A DNA stretch of 64,000 nt from Salinimicrobium tongyeongense. GTDB lineage: Bacteria; Bacteroidota; Bacteroidia; Flavobacteriales; Flavobacteriaceae. The stretch covers positions 2,170,001 through 2,234,000 of the forward strand of contig NZ_CP069620.1 of assembly GCF_026109735.1 (NCBI RefSeq), read 5' to 3'. The stretch's first letter is position 1. Every line of letters begins with the position of its first letter. Made by a program: the position numbers and the translations under genes. The notes beneath the pieces are model-generated. The model ran no database searches. It had not been told where the DNA came from and worked only from the letters and a program-made list of their open reading frames with translations. This document shows, piece by piece, positions 47,671 to 56,583 of the stretch.

Positions 47671-48489
47671 GTGAAATACCTGGAAACAGAACACGAACGA
47701 AAGTCGATGGCAATAACGGTGGTGCTTCACGTACTGCTTATCCTGCTATTGCTGTTCTTTGGTTTCACGTATCTCGACCCGCCACCAGAAAGCGGGATAG
47801 CCATAAACTTTGGAACTTCCGAAGTAGGTTCGGGCGTTGAACAGCCTACTGAACCTGTAAAAACAGCACCGCAGCAAACCAGTGCCCCGGTTACCCCGGT
47901 AGAGACCAATATTGAAGAAGAAGTGGTTACCCAGGAGATTACCGAAGCGCCTGTAATTGAGAAGAAGAAGGAAGAAAAGCTGGTTCAAAAGGTAGAAACG
48001 CCGGTGAAAAAGGTGGAAGAACCTGTCAAAAAACCCGATCCCAAACCTTCAAAATCTACTACCGATGCCCTGAGCAGTATACTAAACGGCCCCGCTAACG
48101 ACGGGCAGGCGAGAGGCGGAGAAGGTAACGACCAGGCTGCGGGCGACAAAGGCAGCCCCGATGGCGATCCTAACGCCAAATCATACTACGGAACCGGAAT
48201 GGGCCTTGACGGCGATGGCAATTACCGGTTGGGTGGCCGTAAGGCTTTGAACAAAGAAAAATTTGTGCAGGATTGTAACGAATCGGGTATAGTGGTGGTG
48301 CAAATCGAGGTAAATCGAAGCGGTGCAGTAACCCACGCCATTCCCGGCGTTAAGGGAACAACAAACAACGCTACCTGTCTTACCGATCCTGCAAAAAGGG
48401 CAGCCCTGGCCACGCGCTTTAACAGCGACCCCGATGCTCCCGTGAAGCAGGTTGGAACCATTATCTACAATTTCAAACTTACCGAATAA
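47671..48489 (+). CDS. TonB-like energy transducer
   Basis: A 272-residue protein with a single N-terminal TM helix (about 14-34, ITVVLHVLLILLLLFFGFTYL) and a long Pro/Glu/Lys/Val-rich periplasmic stretch (about 45-140). A low-complexity Gly/Asp segment (about 145-185) follows, and then a compact C-terminal domain (about 190-272, with RSGAVTHAIPGVKGTTNNATCLTDPAKRAALATRFN...VGTIIYNFKL). This is the architecture of TonB-type proteins that link the ExbBD motor to outer-membrane transporters. Start GTG 47671 is used; an ATG at 47707 would remove the basic N-region. It follows exbBD, supporting the role. Confidence 0.88.
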   Translation: MKYLETEHERKSMAITVVLHVLLILLLLFFGFTYLDPPPESGIAINFGTSEVGSGVEQPTEPVKTAPQQTSAPVTPVETNIEEEVVTQEITEAPVIEKKKEEKLVQKVETPVKKVEEPVKKPDPKPSKSTTDALSSILNGPANDGQARGGEGNDQAAGDKGSPDGDPNAKSYYGTGMGLDGDGNYRLGGRKALNKEKFVQDCNESGIVVVQIEVNRSGAVTHAIPGVKGTTNNATCLTDPAKRAALATRFNSDPDAPVKQVGTIIYNFKLTE

Positions 48490-48494
48490 CTTTG

Positions 48495-49712
48495 ATGACT
48501 TATACTGAAACTGTTGACTGGATGTTTCAGCAGTTGCCCATGTATCAGCAGGTGGGGAATAAAGCTTACCGGGTAGACCTTTCCAATATCAATAAACTGG
48601 TAAAGCAGCTGGGCAATCCGCACAGGGCTTTCAAAAGCATACACGTTGCCGGTACCAACGGCAAGGGTTCTGTTTCGCACATGCTCGCTTCGGTCTTTCA
48701 GGAGGCCGGGTATAAGGTAGGGCTTTACACTTCCCCGCATTTAAAAGACTTTAGGGAGCGAATAAAGATCAACGGCCAGATGATTCCTGAAGCTGCCGTA
48801 GTGCAATTCATTGCTGCCAATAAAACATTTTTTGAACAGGAAAGCCTGTCGTTCTTTGAAATGACGGTGGGAATGGCTTTTAGCTACTTTTCCGAAGAGA
48901 AAGTCGACATTGCGATTATTGAAGTGGGGCTTGGCGGAAGGCTCGATTCCACCAATATCATTTCCCCGGAACTTTCGGTGATCACCAATATAGGTTTTGA
49001 TCACGTGAACATTCTTGGCAACACGCTGCCTAAGATTGCTGCGGAAAAAGGCGGAATTATCAAAGAAAAAACTCCTGTGGTGATAGGGGAGTTTCAGGAA
49101 GAGACTTTTCCTGTTTTTAAGGAATTGGCTGAAGCCAAAATTGCGCCACTTTATTTAGCCGAAGACTTCTGCGGAAGATCATATACTTCCGATCTAAAGG
49201 GGCAGTATCAGAAATGGAATATACGTACAGTTTCTATGGCTTTAGATGTGCTGAAAGACCTTGGGTGGGAGCTGGGGGAAGAAGCTGCAGAAAAAGGTCT
49301 CAAAAATGTCATTTTTAACACCGGACTTCGTGGCCGTTGGGAAGTGCTGCAGGAAGCACCACGGGTAATTTGTGATACGGCACATAATAAAGAGGGGCTG
49401 GTTTATGCCATGAAACAGCTGCAGGAAGAAAAATTTGAGAATTTGCACCTGGTGATAGGAGTGGTAAACGATAAAGATCTTGCTTCGGTGCTGCCCATTT
49501 TTCCAAAATCGGCAAAATATTATTTTTCCAGACCAGATGTCCCCCGCGGACTTGCTGCGGAAGAATTACAAAAAACAGCAGCCAAAAATGGCCTTTTTGG
49601 GAAGGTATTTTCTTCAGTTACTGAAGCTTACGAAGCCGCGCTACAAGAGGCTTCTGCTAAAGATGTGGTCTATGTGGGAGGCAGTACTTTCACGGTGGCA
49701 GAAATAATTTAA
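48495..49712 (+). CDS. folC: Bifunctional folylpolyglutamate synthase/dihydrofolate synthase
   Basis: Adds glutamate to dihydropteroate and folates. The 405-residue protein has the Mur-ligase-like ATP loop IHVAGTNGKGSVSHMLASVF (about 47-66), SPHLKDFRERIKINGQMI, and IIEVGLGGRLDSTN. The C-terminal domain includes GRWEVLQEAPRVICDTAHNKEGL. ATG at 48495 is preferred over TTG at 48492. Two copies of the dispersed palindrome lie within it (49300-49318, and a variant at 49583-49601). It starts 5 bases after the TonB-like gene and may be co-transcribed with it. Confidence 0.95.
   Translation: MTYTETVDWMFQQLPMYQQVGNKAYRVDLSNINKLVKQLGNPHRAFKSIHVAGTNGKGSVSHMLASVFQEAGYKVGLYTSPHLKDFRERIKINGQMIPEAAVVQFIAANKTFFEQESLSFFEMTVGMAFSYFSEEKVDIAIIEVGLGGRLDSTNIISPELSVITNIGFDHVNILGNTLPKIAAEKGGIIKEKTPVVIGEFQEETFPVFKELAEAKIAPLYLAEDFCGRSYTSDLKGQYQKWNIRTVSMALDVLKDLGWELGEEAAEKGLKNVIFNTGLRGRWEVLQEAPRVICDTAHNKEGLVYAMKQLQEEKFENLHLVIGVVNDKDLASVLPIFPKSAKYYFSRPDVPRGLAAEELQKTAAKNGLFGKVFSSVTEAYEAALQEASAKDVVYVGGSTFTVAEII
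49300..49318. repeat. Dispersed palindrome inside folC
   Basis: TCAAAAATG-T-CATTTTTAA. Encodes LKNVIFN. A variant CCAAAAATGGCCTTTTTGG lies at 49583-49601. Confidence 0.68.
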
Positions 49713-49729
49713 TTTTTTTGAAATTATTC

Positions 49730-49760
49730 TTTGCATAATTGAAAATGTAGTCTATATTTG
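49730..49760 (+). promoter_or_regulatory. Promoter of the tRNA-Val genes
   Basis: TTTG (49730-49733), 19-base spacer, TATATTTG (49753-49760), followed by CATCCGCATT. The same -7-plus-CATCCGC arrangement is found in rRNA promoters P1-P4, implying a shared class of strong stable-RNA promoters. Confidence 0.68.
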
Positions 49761-49816
49761 CATCCGCATTCAGAGAGAGAGACACTTCAAGAATGCCGAA
49801 GTTCATTAAAATTTTA

Positions 49817-49891
49817 GGGCAATTAGCTCAGTTGGTTCAGAGCACCTCGTTTACACCGAGGGGGTCGGGGGTTCGAATCCCTCATTGCCCA
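49817..49891 (+). tRNA. tRNA-Val (TAC)
   Basis: 75 bases. Acceptor GGGCAAT/ATTGCCC; anticodon stem CCTCG/CGAGG with loop TTTACAC gives anticodon TAC; T loop TTCGAAT. A terminator-like hairpin follows at 49900. Confidence 0.95.
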
Positions 49892-49899
49892 CACAAGTA

Positions 49900-49926
49900 A
49901 AGGCTTCCTTTTTGGAGGCCTTTTTT
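49900..49926 (+). terminator. Hairpin after tRNA-Val(TAC)
   Basis: AAGGCTTCC (49900-49908) pairs with GGAGGCCTT (49914-49922, one wobble pair) and continues in T residues to 49926. It could be a terminator that is partly read through into the second tRNA, or a processing hairpin. Confidence 0.6.
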
Positions 49927-49933
49927 GGTTTCA

Positions 49934-50008
49934 GGGTGATTAGCTCAGCTGGTTCAGAGCACTACCTCGACAAGGTAGGGGTCACTGGTTCGAACCCAGT
50001 ATCACCCA
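49934..50008 (+). tRNA. tRNA-Val (GAC), with C33
   Basis: 75 bases. Acceptor GGGTGAT/ATCACCC; anticodon stem CTACC/GGTAG with loop TCGACAA gives anticodon GAC (Val). Position 33 is C instead of the near-universal U. Its body closely resembles the upstream tRNA-Val, consistent with tandem duplication. Confidence 0.85.
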
Positions 50009-50043
50009 CATAGTGGGAAATTCCAAATTTCAAATTCAAAACA

Positions 50044-50076
50044 AACCTCGCAGGTTCCAAAACCTGTGAGGTTTTT
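50044..50076 (+). terminator. Terminator of the tRNA-Val unit
   Basis: AACCTCGCAGGTT (50044-50056) pairs with AACCTGTGAGGTT-type arm (about 50060-50073, one wobble pair), followed by TTTTTT. Confidence 0.85.
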
Positions 50077-50113
50077 TCATTTTTAGCAGGCTACACTCAA
50101 TTTTATATTTTTC

Positions 50114-50131
50114 ACATTTTGTGTAAAATGT
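50114..50131. promoter_or_regulatory. Perfect inverted repeat upstream of gapN
   Basis: ACATTTT-GTGT-AAAATGT has 7-base perfect arms and lies 112 bases before the gapN ATG. It is a candidate operator for a dimeric regulator; no family can be named. Confidence 0.4.
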
Positions 50132-50242
50132 AGAAGCTATGTATTTTTTATTAACTTTAGCATTTGTCTTCAGTGGAAACTAATTTTCGCTGAAGTAGAA
50201 CATCGGGAAGATCTGTTTATATAAATACAAAGCCCCTATAAC

Positions 50243-51820
50243 ATGAAAAATTCAGAAAGATTTGCAATTAAAAACCTGTTGCATCAAAAGAGTTATCTCT
50301 CCAATGGCCAATTAATTCCCTGGGAAGGAGAAATGGATGAAGTGTATTCCACTATTTCTACCGGTGATAGCTATGAGCCTACCCTGCTGGGGACAGTGCC
50401 TCACATGGATGAATCTACTGCGCTTGAGGTGCTTGAAAGTGCCTGCAGGGCGTATGGTAAAGGCCAGGGCATATGGCCCACCATGAAGGTGTCTGACAGG
50501 ATTGCGGCTATGGAGCAATTCGTGTCTCAAATGAAGACCAAGAGGGAGGAGGTTGTGAAGCTGCTCATGTGGGAAATTGGAAAATCCCTGCCCGATTCAG
50601 AAAAGGAATTTGACCGTACCGTAGAATACATTTACGATACTATAGAAGAATACAAGCAGCTTGACCGTGACAGTGCGAAGTTTCAGAAACGGGATAAGGT
50701 AAACGCGCATATTAGGAGGGGGCCGCTGGGAGTGGTGTTGTGCCTTGGGCCGTATAATTATCCGCTAAACGAAACTTTTGCCCTGCTCATCCCGGCGCTT
50801 ATTATGGGTAACACAGTGATCTTTAAACCTGCCAAACACGGGGTGTTGTTACTCACGCCTTTACTTGAAGCTTTCAGGAATAGTTTTCCGGAGGGTGCGG
50901 TGAACGTGATATTCGGAAGGGGGAGAACGGTTGCAGCTCCCATTATGAAGAGCGGGAGAATTGATGTGCTTGCCCTCATTGGCAACAGTAAATCGGCCAT
51001 TGCCCTGCAGGATCAGCATCCATACAAGAATCGTCTAAGGCTGGTGCTTGGACTGGAGGCGAAGAACCCTGCTATCATCCTTCCCGATGCAGATCTCGAC
51101 CTCACTATTGAAGAAGTACTTACCGGAACCCTGTCTTTTAACGGACAACGCTGTACCGCCCTTAAAATCGTTTATGTTCATGAAGATATCCGGGAGGAAT
51201 TCAATGAGAGGTTCGCCAGGCGCGTAGATGAATTGAAATTTGGGAATCCCTGGGAGCCTGGCGTAAAACTTACGCCACTGCCCGAACCAGATAAACCGTC
51301 ATACATCCGGGAGCTTATTGATGACGCTAAGGAAAAAGGAGCTTCAGTATTGAACAAAAAGGGAGGGGAAACTTCCGAGAACTTTATTTTTCCTGCAGTT
51401 CTTTATCCGGTGACTTCAGAGATGCGGGTGTATAAGGAAGAGCAGTTTGGGCCTGTAATTCCTGTAAAGCCTTTTTCTGATATAGATTCGTTGCTCGATG
51501 AAATTGCCGCCTCAAACTACGGGCAGCAGGTGAGTTTATTTGGGCGTAGTATTAAACAATTGTCTCCGCTTATAGATACTATGGTAAACCTGGTGTGTCG
51601 TGTAAATTTAAACAGTGCCTGCCAGCGAGGGCCCGATGTGTTCCCTTTCACCGGAAGAAAAGATTCGGCAGTAGGTACGCTAAGTGTGCATGATGCCCTG
51701 CGATCTTTCTCCATAAGGACCTTTGTGGCCTCAAAAGAGAATGATTACAACAACGCAATAATAAGGGAGCTCCTGGAAAGCAGGAATTCAAATTTTGTAA
51801 GTACAGATTATATCCTGTAA
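50243..51820 (+). CDS. gapN: NADP-dependent glyceraldehyde-3-phosphate dehydrogenase (aldehyde dehydrogenase family)
   Basis: Oxidises glyceraldehyde-3-phosphate directly to 3-phosphoglycerate, making NADPH and skipping ATP formation. The 525-residue protein has the non-phosphorylating GapN pattern: [38 protein letters not shown] (about 172-209), the catalytic Glu in [18 protein letters not shown] and the nucleophile Cys in [14 protein letters not shown]. These match plant/streptococcal GapN proteins well. The N-terminal 60 residues are longer than in most aldehyde dehydrogenases. Candidate operator upstream; terminator downstream. Confidence 0.92.
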   Translation: MKNSERFAIKNLLHQKSYLSNGQLIPWEGEMDEVYSTISTGDSYEPTLLGTVPHMDESTALEVLESACRAYGKGQGIWPTMKVSDRIAAMEQFVSQMKTKREEVVKLLMWEIGKSLPDSEKEFDRTVEYIYDTIEEYKQLDRDSAKFQKRDKVNAHIRRGPLGVVLCLGPYNYPLNETFALLIPALIMGNTVIFKPAKHGVLLLTPLLEAFRNSFPEGAVNVIFGRGRTVAAPIMKSGRIDVLALIGNSKSAIALQDQHPYKNRLRLVLGLEAKNPAIILPDADLDLTIEEVLTGTLSFNGQRCTALKIVYVHEDIREEFNERFARRVDELKFGNPWEPGVKLTPLPEPDKPSYIRELIDDAKEKGASVLNKKGGETSENFIFPAVLYPVTSEMRVYKEEQFGPVIPVKPFSDIDSLLDEIAASNYGQQVSLFGRSIKQLSPLIDTMVNLVCRVNLNSACQRGPDVFPFTGRKDSAVGTLSVHDALRSFSIRTFVASKENDYNNAIIRELLESRNSNFVSTDYIL

Positions 51821-51827
51821 CACAAAA

Positions 51828-51862
51828 AGCCCCGGTCTAAAGAGATCGGGGCTTGTTTTTTT
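51828..51862. terminator. Bidirectional terminator between gapN and murF
   Basis: AAGCCCCGGTC (51828-51838) pairs with GATCGGGGCTT (51844-51854, one G-T pair); T tail on the plus strand (51856-51862) and A run on the other side serve both convergent genes. Confidence 0.85.
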
Positions 51863-51875
51863 AAGGCGGGTGGGT

Positions 51876-53153
51876 TTACAGTAATTCCAGCACCCGTTCC
51901 AGTGCCATGCCACGGGAGCCTTTAATAAGGATCACCCCCCGATTAAATTCTGAAGGTTGGTACCAGGCTCTGAATTCTTCAAAAGTGGCAAATTTCCTCA
52001 CCTTTTTTGATTTTACCGAGGTGGCGGCAAAATTGGAGCCTATCAGAAAAACCTTATCGACATGAGACTTCTGGTAATTTTCGGTTAATTCCTCATGTTC
52101 TGCCGCGGCCATAGCCCCCAGCTCAAACATGTCGCCCAAAATTGCTATTTTAGGAGACATATCCATTCTGCTTAGATTGTCTAAAGCTGCAGCCATACTT
52201 GAAGGATTTGCATTGTAGGCATCCATAATGATCTTGCGGTTGTCTTTAAGGATAATTTGCGACCTGTTGTTCTGCGGAAGGTAATCTTCAAGAGCTTTTT
52301 TGATCTCTTCTGTGGGTACTTTAAAGTAAGTTCCTACGGCATAAGCTGCGGCCATGTTGGTGCTGTTGTAGGCACCGGTAAGATTCCCTGTTATTTCCTG
52401 GTTTTCGGCTTTAATTCCCGCAAAAGAATCGCGGCTGGTAAGTTCAATCTTTAGATCGGCTTCTGTTGTATTGCCAAAAGTGAAGGTTTTTTTATAATTC
52501 TGCTCTTCTTTTTGCAAAGGATCATCAAGGTTCAAAAAGAGCATTTTGTCACTGCTTTTTAAATGCTGGTAGAGCTCTTTTTTGCCTTTTATAACACCTT
52601 CAACCCCGCCAAAACCTTCAAGGTGGGCTTTGCCGAAATTTGTGATGTATCCAAAATCGGGCAGGGCAATGTTGCAGAGGAAGCTTATTTCTTTTTGGTG
52701 GTTAGCGCCCATTTCAACTATTCCCAGTTCGGTTTCACGGTTCATAGACAGCAAAGTGAGAGGGACTCCAATGTGGTTATTGAGGTTTCCAGGGGTTGCC
52801 ACAGTCCTGTACTTTTTGGAAAGTACCGCGTTAAACAATTCTTTGGTGGTGGTTTTTCCGTTGCTTCCGGTAAGGGCGAGAACAGGAACCTTAAGATATT
52901 TTCGATGAAAAGCGGCTAGTTCCTGAAGCGCTTTCAGGCTGTCTTCAACTTTAATGAACCTGTTGTTTTCTTCTAAATGTTCGTCAATAACAGCGTATGC
53001 TGCACCTTTTTGAAGTGCTTCCGCAGCAAATTCATTGGCGTTGAAATTCTCTCCTTTTAAAGCGAAGAAAATACTGTCATCTTTTATTTTCCTGGTGTCG
53101 GTACTAATTCCTGAGCTTTTCAGGAAAAGCTCGTGGAGCTGTGGTATATTCAT
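51876..53153 (-). CDS. murF: UDP-N-acetylmuramoyl-tripeptide--D-alanyl-D-alanine ligase
   Basis: Adds D-Ala-D-Ala to the UDP-MurNAc-tripeptide, the last cytoplasmic peptidoglycan precursor step. The 425-residue protein has an N-terminal substrate-binding domain (SGISTDTRKIKDDSIFFALKGENFNANEFA), the ATP loop VLALTGSNGKTTTKELFNAVL (about 92-112), and the central EMGANHQKEISFLCNIA segment. The C-terminal domain includes ILKDNRKIIMDAYNANPSSM. Length is normal. It is on the same strand as gldJ, which lies 65 bases upstream, separated by a terminator. Confidence 0.95.
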   Translation of the reverse strand: MNIPQLHELFLKSSGISTDTRKIKDDSIFFALKGENFNANEFAAEALQKGAAYAVIDEHLEENNRFIKVEDSLKALQELAAFHRKYLKVPVLALTGSNGKTTTKELFNAVLSKKYRTVATPGNLNNHIGVPLTLLSMNRETELGIVEMGANHQKEISFLCNIALPDFGYITNFGKAHLEGFGGVEGVIKGKKELYQHLKSSDKMLFLNLDDPLQKEEQNYKKTFTFGNTTEADLKIELTSRDSFAGIKAENQEITGNLTGAYNSTNMAAAYAVGTYFKVPTEEIKKALEDYLPQNNRSQIILKDNRKIIMDAYNANPSSMAAALDNLSRMDMSPKIAILGDMFELGAMAAAEHEELTENYQKSHVDKVFLIGSNFAATSVKSKKVRKFATFEEFRAWYQPSEFNRGVILIKGSRGMALERVLELL

Positions 53154-53169
53154 AAACTAAAGCTATAAA

Positions 53170-53198
53170 AAAAAGCCCTAATCAAATTAGGGCTTTTT
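53170..53198 (-). terminator. Terminator of gldJ
   Basis: Perfect 13-base stem AAAAAGCCCTAAT/ATTAGGGCTTTTT around CAA. On the minus strand it ends in a T run, 20 bases after the gldJ stop. Confidence 0.9.
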
Positions 53199-53217
53199 AG
53201 AAATATTTATGCGAAGA

Positions 53218-54885
53218 TTAATCTCTTGCTGTCTTGTTCTTGTTCAGGGACTTGGAGCCAACTCTTGACATTGCGTTTCTAAACCCAATATAATCGGTTG
53301 CCATGTCTTGCGGGAAATACCTTCTTTGTGCAGGATCTAACCAGTAAGCGCGATCTCTCCATGAACCTCCTTTATAGACCCTTACATTGTCATCTACAAG
53401 GGTAGTTCGTCCCGTAGACTGGTCGTACTGTAGGCTTTGCCCCCCAAGGCTGTCAACGCTGGCGGTGTGAACCGGAGAGTTGTACATACGCTTGTTAGGG
53501 TCCTGGACGGTTTCATCACCAAAAGAATCGTAGTACCTGCTGGAATTTCTATCGCCATCCCTGAAGTTTCTCTGGTCACTTTCGTTAAAGTTGGTGCGCA
53601 GGTAAGTATCCTGGGGTGTGATGGGAACAGTTTTAATTTCTCCCGGAAGGTTCCTGGCTACTATTCTGCCGTTGCTCAAAGTGTCGTATTCTATTTCATC
53701 AACGCCTAAAACTTTTACGGTTCCATCTTCGGTAATAGCGTGTTTGGTATATACGTTACCGCGGTAATAGTTGAAGTCGTTGAACTCGTCATCTACTATG
53801 GGTCGGTAAACGTCGGCAACCCATTCGGCCACGTTACCGGCCATGTCGTAAAGTCCGAAATCATTTGGTTCATAAGATTTTACTTCGGCAGTAATATCGG
53901 CACCATCATCGCTCCATCCTGCAATTCCGCCGTAATCTCCATCTCCCTGCTTGAAATTGGCCATTTGGTCACCACGTTTTCTGGCATCGCCACTTCGGGT
54001 GTACTGGCTGTCCCACGGGTATTTTTTTCTTCCGCGGTAAACATTGTAGTTTCTAATACCTACAAGGGCAAGCGCTGCATATTCCCACTCGGCTTCGGTA
54101 GGAAGTCGGTACTCGGGAAGGAGCACTCCGTGTTTGCGCTGTACATATAGATTGGTACTGTCTTTGGTCATAAAACGGTCGGCTTTATTTCCGCCTCTCA
54201 CAAGGCTGTCACTTCCGCCGTAGACCTGGTTTGGTGCATTTAAATAGGTTTCGGTGCTAAAACCCTGGCCTGGTTCAGCAGCAAAACGTGCACCTTCAGC
54301 AGTGAAACCTTCTTTTTCAAGGCGAAGTTCGTTCACCCTGTCGGTTCTCCATTTACTGAATTCAACTGCCTGTATCCAGCTCACTCCCACTACAGGATAG
54401 TTGGCATAGGCAGGGTGGCGCAAATAATTATTGGTCATGGTCTCGTTGTAGCCCAACCTGTTTCTCCAGACCAAAGTATCGGGAAGGGCACCCTGGTAGA
54501 TATTTCTATATCTTTCTTCACTTGGAGGGTAAACTCTTTTAAGGTAATCGAGATATTCAAGGTACATGAGGTTGGTCACCTCGGTTTCGTCCATGTAAAA
54601 AGACTGAACGTGTTGTTGGGTAGGGGTGTTGTTCCAATCGTGCATTACATCATCCTGTACCCTTCCCATAGTAAAGGTACCTCCTTCAACGAAGATAAGC
54701 CCGGGGCCGGCATCCTGCTCATCGTAATCGGCATTGTAATTAAAACCACCTTCTTTTGAGTTGATGTCCCAACCCGTAGCGCGGGAATTGTCTTTGTAAT
54801 CCCTCGAGTTGTTACAGCTAAAAAGTCCAGCACTCAACGCGATGGCAAAAAGAGCTTTTACAGCAACTTTGTTTCTCATATTCAC
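53218..54885 (-). CDS. gldJ: Gliding motility lipoprotein GldJ
   Basis: Outer-membrane lipoprotein of the gliding/type IX secretion machinery that stabilises GldK. The 555-residue protein has a lipobox LFSC (Cys near 24), and then a formylglycine-generating-enzyme-like (SUMF1-fold) domain: PGLIFVEGGTFTMGRVQDDV, YMDETEVTNLMYLEYLDYLK, YPVVGVSWIQAVEFSKWRT and LPTEAEWEYAALA. Together with MAGNVAEWVADVYRP and YKGGSWRDRAYWLDPAQRRYF these are the GldJ/GldK pattern. A -7 box TACTTTTG on the minus strand (55065-55072) is the likely promoter. In other Flavobacteriaceae the secretion sortase gene porU is expected nearby; here it is absent. Confidence 0.93.
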   Translation of the reverse strand: MNMRNKVAVKALFAIALSAGLFSCNNSRDYKDNSRATGWDINSKEGGFNYNADYDEQDAGPGLIFVEGGTFTMGRVQDDVMHDWNNTPTQQHVQSFYMDETEVTNLMYLEYLDYLKRVYPPSEERYRNIYQGALPDTLVWRNRLGYNETMTNNYLRHPAYANYPVVGVSWIQAVEFSKWRTDRVNELRLEKEGFTAEGARFAAEPGQGFSTETYLNAPNQVYGGSDSLVRGGNKADRFMTKDSTNLYVQRKHGVLLPEYRLPTEAEWEYAALALVGIRNYNVYRGRKKYPWDSQYTRSGDARKRGDQMANFKQGDGDYGGIAGWSDDGADITAEVKSYEPNDFGLYDMAGNVAEWVADVYRPIVDDEFNDFNYYRGNVYTKHAITEDGTVKVLGVDEIEYDTLSNGRIVARNLPGEIKTVPITPQDTYLRTNFNESDQRNFRDGDRNSSRYYDSFGDETVQDPNKRMYNSPVHTASVDSLGGQSLQYDQSTGRTTLVDDNVRVYKGGSWRDRAYWLDPAQRRYFPQDMATDYIGFRNAMSRVGSKSLNKNKTARD

Positions 54886-55304
54886 ATTATCTTTTATAGC
54901 AATTATGGCTCTGCAATATAGTAATTAACGCAAAACTACCAAGATTATTTCAACTGAAACGGAATCCTGTAGTTTCCTGAAAATCTTTATGATAACGCAG
55001 CTTTTAACAAATTATTTTACTGCCTTTAAAAACAGCTGATAAAACTTCCTGATGCATTAAGAGGCAAAAGTAGTGGTTTTTTGACAACTTTTTTCTTTTC
55101 TTTAAGCTTGAGTTGAATTAGTTACCAATAATTTATCTGTAAAAATATGGGTGGTGTACTGGTGGCGGCGGGTAAATAAGTATTTTGGGGTTGCTGTACA
55201 AGCTTCTGTTAAATTATACGTTATATTATGGTATAAGGAGAAATTGGGTTCGTATCATATATTCTAAAGGTTTTCAGGTATATTTGTTAATTATTAATAG
55301 TCTT
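54886..55304. promoter_or_regulatory. 419-base divergent region between gldJ and porV
   Basis: No coding frame is visible. The likely gldJ -7 box is CAAAAGTA (55065-55072; TACTTTTG on the minus strand). For porV, TATATTTG at 55279-55286 lies 18 bases before the chosen ATG. No trace of a porU reading frame remains on either strand. Spacing to -33 TTG motifs is not canonical for either gene. Confidence 0.45.
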
Positions 55305-56462
55305 ATGAAAAAAATATCACTCTACACCTTTGCGGTGGTTTTGCTCGTTGGTGGGAAATCTTTTGCTCAGGAAGAGCGTGACCGGGTGATCACCACGGCG
55401 GCTTCTACTCTAATGATAGCAGCCGATGCACGTGCTGCAGGTTTGGGTGACCAGGGAGTGGCAACTTCTGCCGATGCTTATTCCCAGCAGTGGAATCCGG
55501 CGAAATATGTTTTTGTTCAAAGTGAGCAGGGCCTGGGGGTAAATTACACGCCCTATTTAAGTGAACTCGTGAATGATATCTTTTTGGGGAATGTTACTTA
55601 TTACAACCGCATAAGTGAAAGAAGTGCTTTTGGTGCCAGCCTGAAGTACTTTAGTATGGGAAATATAGAAGCCCGTGATTATCCCGATGAAGTCGCGCGC
55701 ATTCTTAGCCCTAATGAATTTACGCTCGACCTGTCTTACGCCCTTAAATTAAGTGACCATTTTTCTATGGCGGTAGCGGGAAGGTTTCTTCGCTCTGACC
55801 TTAAAATTGCAGAATTGGATCCCGATGCCAGTGCAGCCAATACTTTTGGGGTTGATGTTTCGGCTTTTTACCAGAGTGACCAGATAGATTTCACACAGTT
55901 TGACGGCCGCTGGAGGGCAGGTGTGAACATTTCAAATATTGGGCCTAAGATAAAATACGATGCGGGGGGGCAGGAAAACTTCATTCCTACCAATTTAAAG
56001 CTGGGGGGTGGTTTTGATTTTATCCTTGATAACTCAAACCGGATAGGGACTTATTTGGAGTTCAATAAACTGCTCGTGCCCACTCCGCAGGATTTTGACG
56101 GAGACGGAGATAGGGATGCCGAAGATATTCAGGAGTATAATTCTATAGGTGCCATTGAAGGAATTTTTAAATCTTTTGGAGATGCACCCGATGGCATGAG
56201 TGAAGAGCTGAAGGAAATAACTTATGCGGTTGGGGCCGAGTATGTATATGAAGAGGTATTTTCCCTTAGAACCGGGTATTTCCACGAAAGCCCTGAAAAA
56301 GGTTCACGCGAATTTATTTCATTCGGTGCCGGCTTCAGGCATAATATTGTTGATATAGACCTTTCTTACCTTTTTTCAACTTCCGAAGTAGTGAGTCCGC
56401 TGGAAGGTACTTTGCGTTTTGGTCTCACCTTTAACTTTGGCAGCGAATACGAACAGTATTAG
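55305..56462 (+). CDS. porV: Type IX secretion outer-membrane protein PorV
   Basis: A 385-residue FadL-like barrel that docks sorting-domain substrates at the SprA translocon and hands them to the attachment complex. Signal peptide MKKISLYTFAVVLLVGGKSFAQ is followed by RVITTAASTLMIAADARAAGLGDQGVATSADAYSQQWNPAKY, the PorV hallmark. GVNYTPYLSELVNDIFLGN and FLRSDLKIAELDPD follow, with a barrel ending in LRFGLTFNFGSEYEQY. ATG at 55305 is used; the upstream in-frame extension lacks a signal peptide and crosses the -7 box. It is divergent from gldJ. Confidence 0.93.
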   Translation: MKKISLYTFAVVLLVGGKSFAQEERDRVITTAASTLMIAADARAAGLGDQGVATSADAYSQQWNPAKYVFVQSEQGLGVNYTPYLSELVNDIFLGNVTYYNRISERSAFGASLKYFSMGNIEARDYPDEVARILSPNEFTLDLSYALKLSDHFSMAVAGRFLRSDLKIAELDPDASAANTFGVDVSAFYQSDQIDFTQFDGRWRAGVNISNIGPKIKYDAGGQENFIPTNLKLGGGFDFILDNSNRIGTYLEFNKLLVPTPQDFDGDGDRDAEDIQEYNSIGAIEGIFKSFGDAPDGMSEELKEITYAVGAEYVYEEVFSLRTGYFHESPEKGSREFISFGAGFRHNIVDIDLSYLFSTSEVVSPLEGTLRFGLTFNFGSEYEQY

Positions 56463-56583
56463 GAGAGAAATAAAATCGGCGGTACTTTTTTGATTATTAC
56501 ATAACTTTGTACCTCAAAACGAGGAAATAACAAGCTCCCGGACTATTTTAGTTACGGGAGATTTTTTCTAGATAAAGAACAAA

